Source: an uncultured Mycoplasmatota bacterium (lineage in GTDB: Bacteria; Bacillota_I; Bacilli_A; RF39; UBA660). From it: 41,155 nt of DNA. Of the stretch, positions 24,785 to 32,580 are shown in pieces. A program made the position numbers and the translations under genes. The DNA lies in contig UROI01000010.1 in NCBI GenBank assembly GCA_900549325.1, positions 1-41,155 on the forward strand. The letters run 5' to 3'. The stretch's first letter is position 1, and every line of letters starts with the position of its first letter. Below the pieces are notes generated by a model. The model searched no databases. It worked only from the letters and a program-made list of their open reading frames with translations, and was not told where the DNA came from.

Positions 24785-25864
24785 ATCTTTAATATATTTA
24801 GTTATTTCTTCTTTATCATTACTAATACTGCTATTAAGTATATTTATCTCTATGTCCTCAAGTATATCTTTAATATATTTACCAGGAGGTTTATTTAATA
24901 TCATAGATATTTCTTCACCAGTTACATTTATATCTCTTCTTGTAAGGATTGGTAATTTAGAATACATAGTATTTATTTTTCTTCTTGGTATACCTTTTAT
25001 TTCAGCATAGACAGTACATAGATATAAACCATATTTATATAGTAGATAGTTATCTATTTTATCATACTTTAATAGTTCTCTTAATTTAGACATCTGCTCC
25101 TTCTCTACTTTAGTAAATGGATAGATATCATCTACTTCTAGCTGACACCAAATACCTGTAAGATCAGTACACATAGTAATTGTAGCTAGTTTATCTAAAT
25201 CTAAAGCATTAGTAAGATTTAGTTCTAGAAGGAGTCTTCTTCCTCTTTCTTTATTCTTAGATAGGAATATTTTATCTAGTTCTTCTTTCTTTCTATTTAT
25301 AGATAATGATTTTAAGAGATAACTATATTTAGTTAAGAAGTATTTAGTCTTCTTTTCTATATCAAAATCTAGGATAGTAGCAAATCTTATACATCTAAGT
25401 ATTCTAAGAGAGTCCTCTTTGATACGATATCTAGGATTACCTACTGTTTTAAGTAGTTTATTATCTAAATCACTTCTTACATTTAGTATATCTAGTAGAT
25501 TACCATCTTTATCAATACATAAAGTGTTGATAGTAAAGTCTCTTCGTAAGAGGTCTTTTTTGATGTCTTTGATATATTTTATTTTTACTGGTTTTCGATT
25601 GCTTTCATACTTTATTTCTTTTCTAAATGTAGTAGTATCAAACTTACAACCTTTATATACAATTACGACAGATCCATATTGCATATCTGAGATAATTACA
25701 TCATCAAATATTTCTAATATTTCTTTAGGAGTGGCACTTGTACAAATATCTATGTCATTAGTTTTTCTTCCTAATATTAGATCTCTGGGATAACCTCCGA
25801 CTAGGTAGGATTCATAGTTGTGTTCAGATAATTTTTTTAATACTTCAAGTGCTTTTTCTTTCAT
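24773..25864 (-). CDS. cca: CCA tRNA nucleotidyltransferase
   Basis: Adds or repairs the 3' CCA end of tRNAs. Class II enzyme of 363 aa: head domain YLVGGYPRDLILGRKTNDIDI (about 17-37) with the metal-binding DID acid pair, then LLRRDFTINTLC, the neck motif DPRYRIKEDSLRILRCIRFA-like segment (PRYRIKEDSLRILR) and a helical tail. Slightly shorter than the B. subtilis enzyme (about 397 aa), as in several reduced genomes. GGAGG precedes the ATG by 4 nt. Whether it adds CCA or only AA/CC cannot be told without a tree. Confidence 0.9.
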   Translation of the reverse strand: MKEKALEVLKKLSEHNYESYLVGGYPRDLILGRKTNDIDICTSATPKEILEIFDDVIISDMQYGSVVIVYKGCKFDTTTFRKEIKYESNRKPVKIKYIKDIKKDLLRRDFTINTLCIDKDGNLLDILNVRSDLDNKLLKTVGNPRYRIKEDSLRILRCIRFATILDFDIEKKTKYFLTKYSYLLKSLSINRKKEELDKIFLSKNKERGRRLLLELNLTNALDLDKLATITMCTDLTGIWCQLEVDDIYPFTKVEKEQMSKLRELLKYDKIDNYLLYKYGLYLCTVYAEIKGIPRRKINTMYSKLPILTRRDINVTGEEISMILNKPPGKYIKDILEDIEINILNSSISNDKEEITKYIKDKYL

Positions 25865-25879
25865 ATTACCTCCACTTAT

Positions 25880-25908
25880 ATTATAGCAAATAGATAGAAA
25901 AAATGCAA
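25880..25908 (-). promoter_or_regulatory. Promoter of cca
   Basis: TTGCAT (25908-25903), 17-nt spacer, TATAAT (25885-25880) with TGC before it. The -35 box overlaps the 3' arm of the terminator of the gene before it. Confidence 0.8.
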
Positions 25909-25930
25909 AGTAATTAGTATACTTTACACT
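25894..25930. repeat. Direct repeat with terminator hairpin, copy downstream of the CheD-like gene
   Basis: About 37 bp, nearly the same as 26470-26504 in the same orientation. It contains TGTAAAGTA/TACTTTGCA, a 9-bp stem with one wobble and a 7-nt loop (25904-25928), then TTTTTT: a working terminator on the minus strand. Confidence 0.75.
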
Positions 25931-25940
25931 TTTATATTTC

Positions 25941-26456
25941 TTATCTATGTCTTGGTTTTGATACTTCTTCAGTAATAGTACTATCTTGTAGTAGAAACTG
26001 AACTTCTTCTGTTACAAATCTACCTGTTTGAACATCAAAATAGAATTCATTAGCGGGAAGGGCTGGATCTTTTAGAAGGGCAGTACTTGGTATTTCTTCT
26101 TCCTTAAATGGGGATGCAAAAAAGAGATTTAACTTTATGTATCTATTTATGATGGTTTCTTTAGAGTGGTAGGCTGTAGCGGCATCTTGGTAGTAGCCAT
26201 CAAATATTTTATATTTGAAACTGGCAAATTCTAACTTATTTTCTTTAATAAGTTTAATTACTTCTTTCATGGCTACATTGGGATCTCCAGAGGTTGCATG
26301 GGCTGCGATAGCTATTTTGTCTTGTTCGTCATATAGAAGCACACCAAGACAGGTGGATAATGAACGGGTACCTATAATGGGTTTATCTATGGCTGTAATA
26401 CCTGCATGATTCATATCCACTATTGTTAATTTTTGTAATAGTTCTTCTTTTGTCAT
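25941..26456 (-). CDS. Orphan CheD-like protein (glutamine deamidase fold)
   Basis: 171 aa, no signal or membrane segment. The segment GTRSLSTCLGVLLYDEQDKI followed by AIAAHATSG matches the CheD pattern. T30, C36 and H53 have the same relative spacing as the Thr-Cys-His triad I recall for Thermotoga CheD (T21, C27, H44). CheD deamidates glutamines of chemoreceptors, but no chemotaxis gene is present here, so the substrate is probably another protein. The C-terminal 60 residues (FYFDVQTGRFVTEEVQF) differ from CheD. AGGAG lies 5 nt before the ATG. It sits between thrS and cca, flanked by near-identical terminator repeats. Confidence 0.62.
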   Translation of the reverse strand: MTKEELLQKLTIVDMNHAGITAIDKPIIGTRSLSTCLGVLLYDEQDKIAIAAHATSGDPNVAMKEVIKLIKENKLEFASFKYKIFDGYYQDAATAYHSKETIINRYIKLNLFFASPFKEEEIPSTALLKDPALPANEFYFDVQTGRFVTEEVQFLLQDSTITEEVSKPRHR

Positions 26457-26469
26457 AAACTCTCCTTTT

Positions 26470-26504
26470 ATAGAGAAAATGTAAAGTAATTACTACTTTA
26501 CACT
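26470..26504. repeat. Direct repeat with terminator hairpin, copy between thrS and the CheD-like gene
   Basis: About 35 bp matching 25894-25930. It contains a perfect 9-bp stem TGTAAAGTA/TACTTTACA with a 5-nt loop (26480-26502) followed by TTTTCTC; it acts as the thrS terminator. Confidence 0.75.
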
Positions 26505-26510
26505 CTCATG

Positions 26511-28265
26511 TTATTTATATTCTTTTATTTGCTTTTCAATCATAGTAATAAATTCTTCAGTACTCATGGTAGTAGTAGATTCTTCACCATACTTACGATA
26601 TGTTATGGTATTGTTATCTCTTTCATTATTACCTAGGACTAGAGTATATGGTATCTTTCTAGTTTGAGCCTCTCTTATTTTATAACCCATCTTTTCATCA
26701 CGAGAATCTAGTTCTACGCGAAACTCTTTTTCTCTTAGTTTATTTAATAAGTTAGTAGCGTACTCTAGGTGGTATTCATTGTTTACTGGGATAATGTTTA
26801 TTTGGACTGGAGATAACCATAATGGAAGGGCTCCTTTTGTTTCTTCAAGAATGAAGGCTGTGAATCTATCAAATGTTCCAAATATAGCTCTATGTAGAAC
26901 TACTGGTACTTTCTTTTCACCATCTTTATCTATGTATGATAAGTTAAATCTTCTTGGTAATAGGAAGTCTAGTTGACAAGTTGATAGAGTTACTTCAGGA
27001 CCTACGGCTGGTTTTACTTCAACATCTAATTTAGGTCCGTAGAAGGCTGCCTCGCCGATGGCTTCATGATATGGTACTCCGATTTCATTAAGAACCTCTC
27101 TTAGTTCGTTTTCAGCATTATTCCACATTTCGTCGTCATCAAAGTATTTATGTTTATCTTCTGGATCTCTAAGAGATAATCTGAAAGTATAGTTTTTTAA
27201 GCCAAAGTCCTTGTAGACATCTAGTATTAGGCTTACTACTTCTTTGAACTGATCTTTTATTTGATCGGGTCTTACAAATAGATGGGCATCATTTTGACAC
27301 ATACATCTTACTCTTTCTAGACCTTTTACTGCTCCTGATGCTTCATATCTAAAGTCTGTAGCAAACTCTCCTATTTTGATTGGTAGTTCACGATATGAAT
27401 GGATTGTATTTCCATAGATTAGCATATGATGTGGACAGTTCATTGGTCTTAGTACAAATTCTTCATCATCTACTTTCATTGATGGGAACATATTTTCTTG
27501 ATAGTGGTCCCAGTGGCCTGAAGTCTTATATAGGTCTACTGTTCCAACACATGGTGTATATACATGAGAATAACCTAACTTCTGCTCTTTATGATAGATG
27601 TAGTTTTCTAGTTCTTTTCTTACTATTGAACCATTTGGTAACCATAAAGGCATTCCTTTACCTACTAGATCATGATTCATAAAGATATCTAAGTCTTTGC
27701 CTATCTTTCTATGATCTCTTGCTTTACGATCTTCAAGTTCTTTGATGTAGTCATTTAGATCTTCTTCATTTCTAAAGCATACGCCATATATTCTTTGAAG
27801 CATCTTGTTATTTGAGTCAGCTTTCCAATAAGCACCAGATACTTTGATTAGTTTGAAGTATTTTAATTCTTTTACTGTATCAACATGAGGGCCACGGCAA
27901 AGATCAGTGAAGTCTCCTTGGGTATAACAAGATATTACTTGTTCATTTTCATCCATTCTACTAATTAAATCTATTTTATATGGATCATCATGGAACATGT
28001 CTAAGGCTTCTTCTTTGGTTAATTCATGTCTTACTATTCTCTTTCCATCTTTGGCTATTTTTTTCATTTCTTTTTCTATTTTTGGTAAGTCTTCTTCTTT
28101 TACTACTTCGTCTCCTAGATCGATATCGTAATAGAAGCCTTCAGTGGTTACTGGGCCTACCCAAAATTTAGCATTTGGATATAAATGCTTTATAGCTTGT
28201 GCAAGTAAGTGAGCACAAGAGTGATTTAATTTACTTAAATCTTCATTTTCTTTGATATTTATCAT
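26511..28265 (-). CDS. thrS: Threonine--tRNA ligase without TGS domain
   Basis: Charges tRNA-Thr. The 584 aa start directly with the editing domain (HSCAHLLAQA, residues about 15-24, with HxxxH, and later CRGPHV). The class II catalytic core follows (motif 2 region FRYEASGAVKGLERVRCM with Zn-ligand cysteine in RPMNCPHHM, motif 3 about LHRAIFGTFDRF) and then the anticodon domain. The usual N-terminal TGS domain of about 60 residues is absent; the start is firm, with AAGGAG 9 nt before the ATG and the preceding gene ending 13 nt away. Editing and catalytic residues are kept. Controlled by the threonine T-box upstream. Confidence 0.95.
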   Translation of the reverse strand: MINIKENEDLSKLNHSCAHLLAQAIKHLYPNAKFWVGPVTTEGFYYDIDLGDEVVKEEDLPKIEKEMKKIAKDGKRIVRHELTKEEALDMFHDDPYKIDLISRMDENEQVISCYTQGDFTDLCRGPHVDTVKELKYFKLIKVSGAYWKADSNNKMLQRIYGVCFRNEEDLNDYIKELEDRKARDHRKIGKDLDIFMNHDLVGKGMPLWLPNGSIVRKELENYIYHKEQKLGYSHVYTPCVGTVDLYKTSGHWDHYQENMFPSMKVDDEEFVLRPMNCPHHMLIYGNTIHSYRELPIKIGEFATDFRYEASGAVKGLERVRCMCQNDAHLFVRPDQIKDQFKEVVSLILDVYKDFGLKNYTFRLSLRDPEDKHKYFDDDEMWNNAENELREVLNEIGVPYHEAIGEAAFYGPKLDVEVKPAVGPEVTLSTCQLDFLLPRRFNLSYIDKDGEKKVPVVLHRAIFGTFDRFTAFILEETKGALPLWLSPVQINIIPVNNEYHLEYATNLLNKLREKEFRVELDSRDEKMGYKIREAQTRKIPYTLVLGNNERDNNTITYRKYGEESTTTMSTEEFITMIEKQIKEYK

Positions 28266-28278
28266 ATTATCTATCTCC

Positions 28279-28527
28279 TTATCTTCTTCTTATTTTCTTT
28301 TGATATTTTCTTTTTCCTTCTTGCTTTTTTTCAGCACGCATTTGATGCATAAAGGCTGAAGAGCAAGTTCTATCATAAATAACAGCATCTAAGCATTCTG
28401 CGGACATTCCGTCTAATTCTTTCTTTAGTGTTATTAATTCTTCGATAGCTGAATTTGTTACATCTAAATACCATGTTCTTGGTTTGTTGTTTTCTTGTAC
28501 CTTGATTGGTATGTAAGTATTTTTCAT
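28279..28527 (-). CDS. Small basic protein between T-box and thrS
   Basis: 82 aa from the ATG at 28527 (GGGAGG 8 nt upstream). A TTG two codons earlier is too close to the ribosome site. Contains PIKVQENNKPRTWYLDV, a central helix with three Cys-spaced segments (MSAECLDAVIYDRTCSSAF) and a Lys/Arg-rich tail (KKQEGKRKYQKKIRRR). No family recognised. The tail suggests RNA or ribosome binding. It is the first gene after the T-box, so it is made under threonine limitation together with thrS. Confidence 0.7.
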   Translation of the reverse strand: MKNTYIPIKVQENNKPRTWYLDVTNSAIEELITLKKELDGMSAECLDAVIYDRTCSSAFMHQMRAEKKQEGKRKYQKKIRRR

Positions 28528-28553
28528 TTTCAAAACCTCCCTTTAATGAAAAA

Positions 28554-28750
28554 AAGACCTTTTGAAGGAGAGAGTATTATCTCGGTACCATCCTTCTTGG
28601 GTCTTAATTTTGATAACGGCTATTAACCGGAAATGTTTGCATTTCACTCTGAGGTAGTAATTATATACTTTTATTATTAGTTTACACCAGCCACTAACTC
28701 TCTATGAATAAAATATATATAATCGTGTCCTCGTCACTGCATTTAATATG
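28554..28750 (-). promoter_or_regulatory. Threonine T-box leader
   Basis: tRNA-sensing antitermination leader. The minus strand shows stem I with GAGGACACGA near the start, AGAGAGTTAGTGG and TGGTG in the distal part, and a specifier loop with TTACTACCTC, where ACT (or ACC) is a Thr codon. The T-box element TGGTACC is at 28590-28584. The terminator (28605-28554) pairs AAGACC with GGTCTT and GAAGGA with TCCTTC, followed by seven T. Uncharged tRNA-Thr should favour the antiterminator and expression of the small ORF and thrS. Confidence 0.92.
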
Positions 28751-28755
28751 ATTTA

Positions 28756-28784
28756 ATTATATGACTAAATGTTTGATTTGTCAA
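28756..28784 (-). promoter_or_regulatory. Promoter of the T-box/thrS operon
   Basis: Consensus TTGACA (28784-28779), 17-nt spacer, TATAAT (28761-28756). Confidence 0.9.
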
Positions 28785-28806
28785 CTGGTATTGTGTTATT
28801 TTTTTC

Positions 28807-28871
28807 CCTCTTAAACCTGTAGTTTTAAGAGGCTTTAGTGAGCCTATGGTCTCCCAAAAGAATGCTTTTGG
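28807..28871 (+). repeat. Twin-hairpin element, copy d-plus (variant)
   Basis: Hairpin 1 (28807-28832): 9-bp stem CCTCTTAAA/TTTAAGAGG, CC, loop TGT, AG, unpaired T. A short version of hairpin 2 (28840-28853) keeps GAG, CC, TAT, GG, unpaired T, CTC. It abuts a third hairpin CCAAAAG AATG CTTTTGG (28854-28871). Opposite orientation to copy d-minus, 25 nt away. Confidence 0.75.
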
Positions 28872-28896
28872 TAATTTATATTATATAAAGTGTTTT

Positions 28897-28950
28897 AACC
28901 ATAGAGATTACAAGCTCTATGGTTCCTATGAAGACCTTAGGCTTCATAGG
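28897..28950 (-). repeat. Twin-hairpin element, copy d-minus
   Basis: Minus orientation, 14 nt after the stop of the U32 gene. Hairpin 1 (28950-28925): 9-bp stem CCTATGAAG/CTTCATAGG, CC, loop TAA, GG, unpaired T. Hairpin 2 (28924-28897): 10-bp stem AACCATAGAG/CTCTATGGTT with an 8-nt loop. They abut. With the plus-orientation copy, the 431-nt gap 28534-28964 thus holds the T-box, its promoter and two facing elements. Confidence 0.82.
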
Positions 28951-28964
28951 TTATATATTAATAA

Positions 28965-31136
28965 TTATTTCTTTATTTCATTAATTAATTTAATTACTTC
29001 GTCATATGTTTCGTCAAGTAATTCTAGTCTAAATGATCTAATACCAATATTTTTGTAGTAGTCTATATTGTCTATATAATTTATTTTTTTATAGTGCATT
29101 ATATGGGTTAAACAATTGTTATGAAGAATTCTATATCTATTTTTATTTATGTCCTCTAGAAAATAGATATCTTCTTTCTTACATGGACACATCTGTAGTT
29201 CTTTGATTGGGCAGGACTTGGTAAGCATATTTTCAATGGTACCATAGATAATAATTTCTACTTTATCTTTGATATAATCGTCTAGATAGTTATAATTTAT
29301 TTCTGGGGATAGTGTTACTCTTTTAACGCCATTAGCAAGAAGAAACTTGATACTATAGTTATTTACTACATTTAGGTAGTAGTCACTAATTAGATTACTA
29401 TTTTTATACTTATTTATGGCTCCTAGCTCAGTGGCTAGTATGTTACTGCTGGTACTAGGATAAGTACTATTTACTCTTTCTAGTCTTAAATATACTTTGT
29501 TGTTACCTTTATACTCTTCATATAAATCGCTATCTAAATATATTCTATCAACATTCATGGCAAGAGAAGCCTCTACTTGGTCTTTATTTCGGGCAAGAAC
29601 AGATATTTCGTTATGATAGTTTGTTTCTTCTTGGTAATCTAATGGATATTCATTAATGATAAGGTTTCTCTTGATAGTGGTTCTTGCTTCTGTTAGGTTG
29701 TCTATGAGTAATCTTCTTATATTATTTAAATCTTTCATATTAACAAAGATATCTTTATTTATATTTATGTTTATTTTACTACATATAAATGGGGTATTTC
29801 CTAGTTTGGTTAGTTTTTCTTTTATTTCTTCACTGGTTGTAGGTCTTTTCTGTGGGATTTCTGTTTTTACTTTAGCACTAACTTTATTACCACTGGCATC
29901 TTTGAATGTTATTTCTAGGTAACCCTCTATTTGAGATACATCAATGGTTATGATTATTTTCTTCTCACTAGTAGATAGTATTTCTTCATCTAGATGACCG
30001 CTGGAGGTTTTGATAAGGGTGTCTTTTTCTTTGAGATTTATTTTATTATCTAGATAGATTATGTCTCCTTTATTAGCGGTATTTATGAGTAAGTCTTTTT
30101 CGTTATATATGAAGTTGGCTATCATACCAAGGTTACTGTTTTTGAATCTGATGCCGTCTTCTTGATATAGACTATTTGTTAATTTGACTTTTATCTTTTT
30201 AGGTGTTACTTCGAGTACTTTGCCTATTTCTAGGCCTTGATGGTTGGAAGTACTAGTATTCATTACTTTATCATTAAATAAATAACCGCTGGTGAAGTCT
30301 CTGTTAAATAGTATTTTTAAGTTATTCTCTTCTTCACTGGTTACTTTGCTTGTATGATTATCTATTAGTTTTCGATATAGTCTTGTTACATAGGCAACAT
30401 AACTTGGTGATTTCATTCTTCCTTCTATTTTGAAACTTGTGATATCTGAATCTAGTAATTTATCAAAGTTGTTAATGGTATTTAGTTCTTTGGTGCTAAG
30501 TAAGTATTTATTTGGAGTATCTATGTATTTACCGTTTTTTATTAATTTGAATGGTAACCTGCAAACTTGGGTGCATTCTCCTCTGTTACCACTTCTTCCA
30601 CCATTCATAAAACTAAATAGGCAGCAGCCTGAATATGAATTACATAAAGCACCGTGTATGAAGACTTCTTTTTCGATATCTATATTGATGTCCTCTATTT
30701 CTTTTAGTGACATTTCTCTATCAAGTACTACTCTTGTTACTCCAAGTGATTTTAATAGTTTGATACCTTCATTATTGTGGTTATGGCACTGGGTTGAAGC
30801 ATGAACTTCTATATTGGGAAACATTTTTCTTACTAATGATATCATACCTATGTCTTGCATTATTAGGGCATCTACTCCTATTTGATATAGATATTTTATA
30901 TATTCTAGAAAGTCTTTTACTTCGTTGTTGTAGATAATGGTATTAGCGGTTACATATATTTTTACACCATATAAGTGAGCATAGTTAGTGGCCTCTTTTA
31001 ATTCTTCATTGGTAAAATTACCCGCGAAGGCACGGGCTCCGAAGGATTTGCCTCCTAGATAGATGGCATCTGCGCCATTATGAATAGCTGCTTTTAGGCA
31101 GTCCATATTTCCCGCAGGACTTAATAGTTCTTTCAT
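28965..31136 (-). CDS. U32 family protein (RlhA/TrhP-like RNA hydroxylation)
   Basis: 723 aa. The N-terminal U32 core opens ELLSPAGNMDCLKAAIHNGADAIYLGG and includes IEVHASTQCHNHN, EVFIHGALCNSYSGCCLFS and GECTQVCR, the Cys-rich region of the family, then a DUF3656-like middle. The last ~190 residues hold another barrel-like segment (RIYLDSDLYEEY, GVKRVTLSPEINY) and cysteines CPIKELQMCPCKK. Known relatives make hydroxylated bases in 23S rRNA (RlhA) or tRNA U34 (TrhP); the old name is collagenase-like peptidase. RNA modification is the likelier role. An extended -10 (TGC-TATACT) lies about 30 nt upstream; the ribosome site is weak. Confidence 0.85.
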   Translation of the reverse strand: MKELLSPAGNMDCLKAAIHNGADAIYLGGKSFGARAFAGNFTNEELKEATNYAHLYGVKIYVTANTIIYNNEVKDFLEYIKYLYQIGVDALIMQDIGMISLVRKMFPNIEVHASTQCHNHNNEGIKLLKSLGVTRVVLDREMSLKEIEDINIDIEKEVFIHGALCNSYSGCCLFSFMNGGRSGNRGECTQVCRLPFKLIKNGKYIDTPNKYLLSTKELNTINNFDKLLDSDITSFKIEGRMKSPSYVAYVTRLYRKLIDNHTSKVTSEEENNLKILFNRDFTSGYLFNDKVMNTSTSNHQGLEIGKVLEVTPKKIKVKLTNSLYQEDGIRFKNSNLGMIANFIYNEKDLLINTANKGDIIYLDNKINLKEKDTLIKTSSGHLDEEILSTSEKKIIITIDVSQIEGYLEITFKDASGNKVSAKVKTEIPQKRPTTSEEIKEKLTKLGNTPFICSKINININKDIFVNMKDLNNIRRLLIDNLTEARTTIKRNLIINEYPLDYQEETNYHNEISVLARNKDQVEASLAMNVDRIYLDSDLYEEYKGNNKVYLRLERVNSTYPSTSSNILATELGAINKYKNSNLISDYYLNVVNNYSIKFLLANGVKRVTLSPEINYNYLDDYIKDKVEIIIYGTIENMLTKSCPIKELQMCPCKKEDIYFLEDINKNRYRILHNNCLTHIMHYKKINYIDNIDYYKNIGIRSFRLELLDETYDEVIKLINEIKK

Positions 31137-31186
31137 AGTATCACTTCTTTCGCAAATAGTATAGCATAATTTATGATAAAAGAAAA

Positions 31187-31215
31187 GAACATACTATCTG
31201 ACAAATAGTACATTC
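31187..31215 (-). terminator. Terminator of the structured RNA
   Basis: 11-bp stem GAATGTACTAT/ATAGTATGTTC (two wobbles), 7-nt loop, then TTTTCTTTT. It lies about 50 nt before the U32 start. Confidence 0.75.
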
Positions 31216-31231
31216 TCAAGTTTACGAATAG

Positions 31232-31363
31232 TTAAATTATATTAATGTCAGTTAATACAAATAACTTCTTATCTAATGAGTTTCTTCTCTCATACATATA
31301 TGCATATCTAATAGAAAGATAAGAAATTAAAGTCTCTACTTTAACACCCATAATTACACACAT
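31232..31363 (-). CDS. Possible 43-residue small protein within the structured RNA
   Basis: ATG at 31363, TAA at 31234-31232. The product starts MCVIMGVKVETLISYLS and ends VLTDINII. AGGA stands 8 nt before the ATG, but the AGG is in the 3' arm of the CCTAAATA hairpin, so translation would be masked. No family recognised. The frame overlaps RNA helices, so it may be chance; a leader whose structure controls a small ORF is the alternative. Confidence 0.3.
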   Translation of the reverse strand: MCVIMGVKVETLISYLSIRYAYMYERRNSLDKKLFVLTDINII

Positions 31364-31471
31364 ATTAATTATCCTAAATAAAACTTCTATTTAGGTAGAT
31401 ATCCAAAACAAACTTCGTTTTGTATTTTTCTACATTTAATATGTCTCTGTGCTTATCTATTAGATGATATA

Positions 31472-31500
31472 AGTATATAATATTCCTTTATACTTGTCAA
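31472..31500 (-). promoter_or_regulatory. Promoter of the structured RNA
   Basis: TTGACA (31500-31495), 17-nt spacer, TATACT (31477-31472). A strong promoter far (about 340 nt) from the next annotated start. Confidence 0.85.
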
Positions 31501-31529
31501 CTATTTTTTGACATTTTATTCATTTTTTT

Positions 31530-31583
31530 CATAAGAAAGACCTTAGGCTTTCTTATGCCTCTTAAGACTACAGGCTTAAGAGG
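31530..31583 (-). repeat. Twin-hairpin element, copy e
   Basis: Minus orientation, 15 nt after the whiA stop. Hairpin 1 (31583-31558): 9-bp stem CCTCTTAAG/CTTAAGAGG, CC, loop TGT, AG, unpaired T. Hairpin 2 (31557-31530): 10-bp stem CATAAGAAAG/CTTTCTTATG, CC, loop TAA, GG, unpaired T. They abut, then GAAAAAAATG; no T tract follows. Confidence 0.88.
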
Positions 31584-31598
31584 GAATATATAATAATA

Positions 31599-32534
31599 TT
31601 ACTTACTCTTCTCTTTTTCTTTAAGATAATTATCTAGTATTTCTTTAATTTTTCTAAATCTATGATTTAGTCCAGACTTGGTTATCTCTACTCCAGTCTC
31701 TGAAGATATAATGTTTGCTAGTTCACTTAATGAACTTTCTTTATACTTCATACGATACTCTATTACTTCTTTTAACTTATCATCTAGAGTATCTACCATG
31801 TCTAGTTTGTATAATTTTTCAATATCTTTTACTTGTTTTGAGGCTGTTAAAAATATTTTATCTATGTTAGCCTGCTCGCAATTGTTAAGACGATTGGTCA
31901 TATTTTTATGATCACGATATATTCTTATGTCTTCAAAATACATAACTGCAGAAAAAGCTTTTATTACTCTTAAGAAGTCGCTTATTTTTTCGGCTTCTTT
32001 GATATAGACAGTGTAGTTTCTTTCTCTTTTTATTATTCTACTATTAAGGTTGTAACTGTTTAGTAATTTGTTTATGAACTCAGAGTATTCTTTGGTATCT
32101 AAAACAAATTCCAAGTGATATCTTGATGTTTTTGGGTCGTTTACTGAACCTGATACTAGAAATACTCCACGTAAATAGGCTCTTAGACTATCTTCATCAG
32201 ATACTATGTATTCTTTGGGTACAGATAAGTATTTATTGTTATCTAGAATTGATAAGTCTTCGAGTAATTCTTTGGTATTATTGTTTATTGTTAATATATA
32301 AGTGAAGCCTTTACCTAGTTTTTTATTTCTAACGGTAATACTTGGTGTTATATTATAGATGTTTTTTATTAGTTTAAAACATCTTCTGGCAACGGCATTA
32401 TTTTCTAATGATAAAACGATGTTGTTATTTATGTTGGCACTTATTCTAAATATGGCTGATAACTCGGATATATCCTCTAGTCTAGTGGTATCTAATCTAG
32501 TTACTTCTTCTTTTACTGTACTGGTAAAACTCAT
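31599..32534 (-). CDS. whiA: WhiA-like DNA-binding regulator
   Basis: Conserved Gram-positive protein with a LAGLIDADG-endonuclease-like N-terminal half and a C-terminal helix-turn-helix; in Bacillus it binds the nucleoid and affects cell division. 311 aa, starting MSFTSTVKEEV, with SVNDPKTSRYHLEF in the core, NRLNNCEQANIDK in the linker and SSLSELANIISSETGVEITKSGLNHRFRKI (about 266-295) as the HTH. The usual neighbours (rapZ, yvcK) are absent. AAGGGATACT precedes the ATG. It lies downstream of an SDR gene, with a terminator between, and is followed by twin-hairpin copy e. Confidence 0.93.
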   Translation of the reverse strand: MSFTSTVKEEVTRLDTTRLEDISELSAIFRISANINNNIVLSLENNAVARRCFKLIKNIYNITPSITVRNKKLGKGFTYILTINNNTKELLEDLSILDNNKYLSVPKEYIVSDEDSLRAYLRGVFLVSGSVNDPKTSRYHLEFVLDTKEYSEFINKLLNSYNLNSRIIKRERNYTVYIKEAEKISDFLRVIKAFSAVMYFEDIRIYRDHKNMTNRLNNCEQANIDKIFLTASKQVKDIEKLYKLDMVDTLDDKLKEVIEYRMKYKESSLSELANIISSETGVEITKSGLNHRFRKIKEILDNYLKEKEKSK

Positions 32535-32580
32535 AGTATCCCTTCTTTCTTCTTAATTATATAATATTTTAAAGAAAAAA

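Larger units (their letters stand above)
31180..31465 (-). ncRNA. Predicted structured RNA of about 285 nt
   Basis: A promoter (31500-31472) and a terminator (31215-31187) bound a stretch with many nested helices on the minus strand. The 5' part ATCTAATAG pairs with CTATTAGAT. Inside, ACATATTAA pairs with TTAATATGT and GTAGA with TCTAC. CAAAAC/GTTTTG and CCTAAATA/TATTTAGG are two hairpins with the same loop, GAAGTTT. TTAAAGT/ACTTTAA is a further hairpin. I could not match it to tmRNA, RNase P, 6S or SRP RNA. Together with a twin-hairpin element it fills the 462-nt gap 31137-31598. A 43-codon frame lies in its 3' half. Confidence 0.6.

Noticed and set aside
31180..31465. tmRNA, RNase P, 6S or SRP RNA
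   Set aside because: None of the conserved cores I know is seen (no tag frame with CCA end, no RNase P P4 core, no single long rod with central bubble, no GGAA-type SRP loop).
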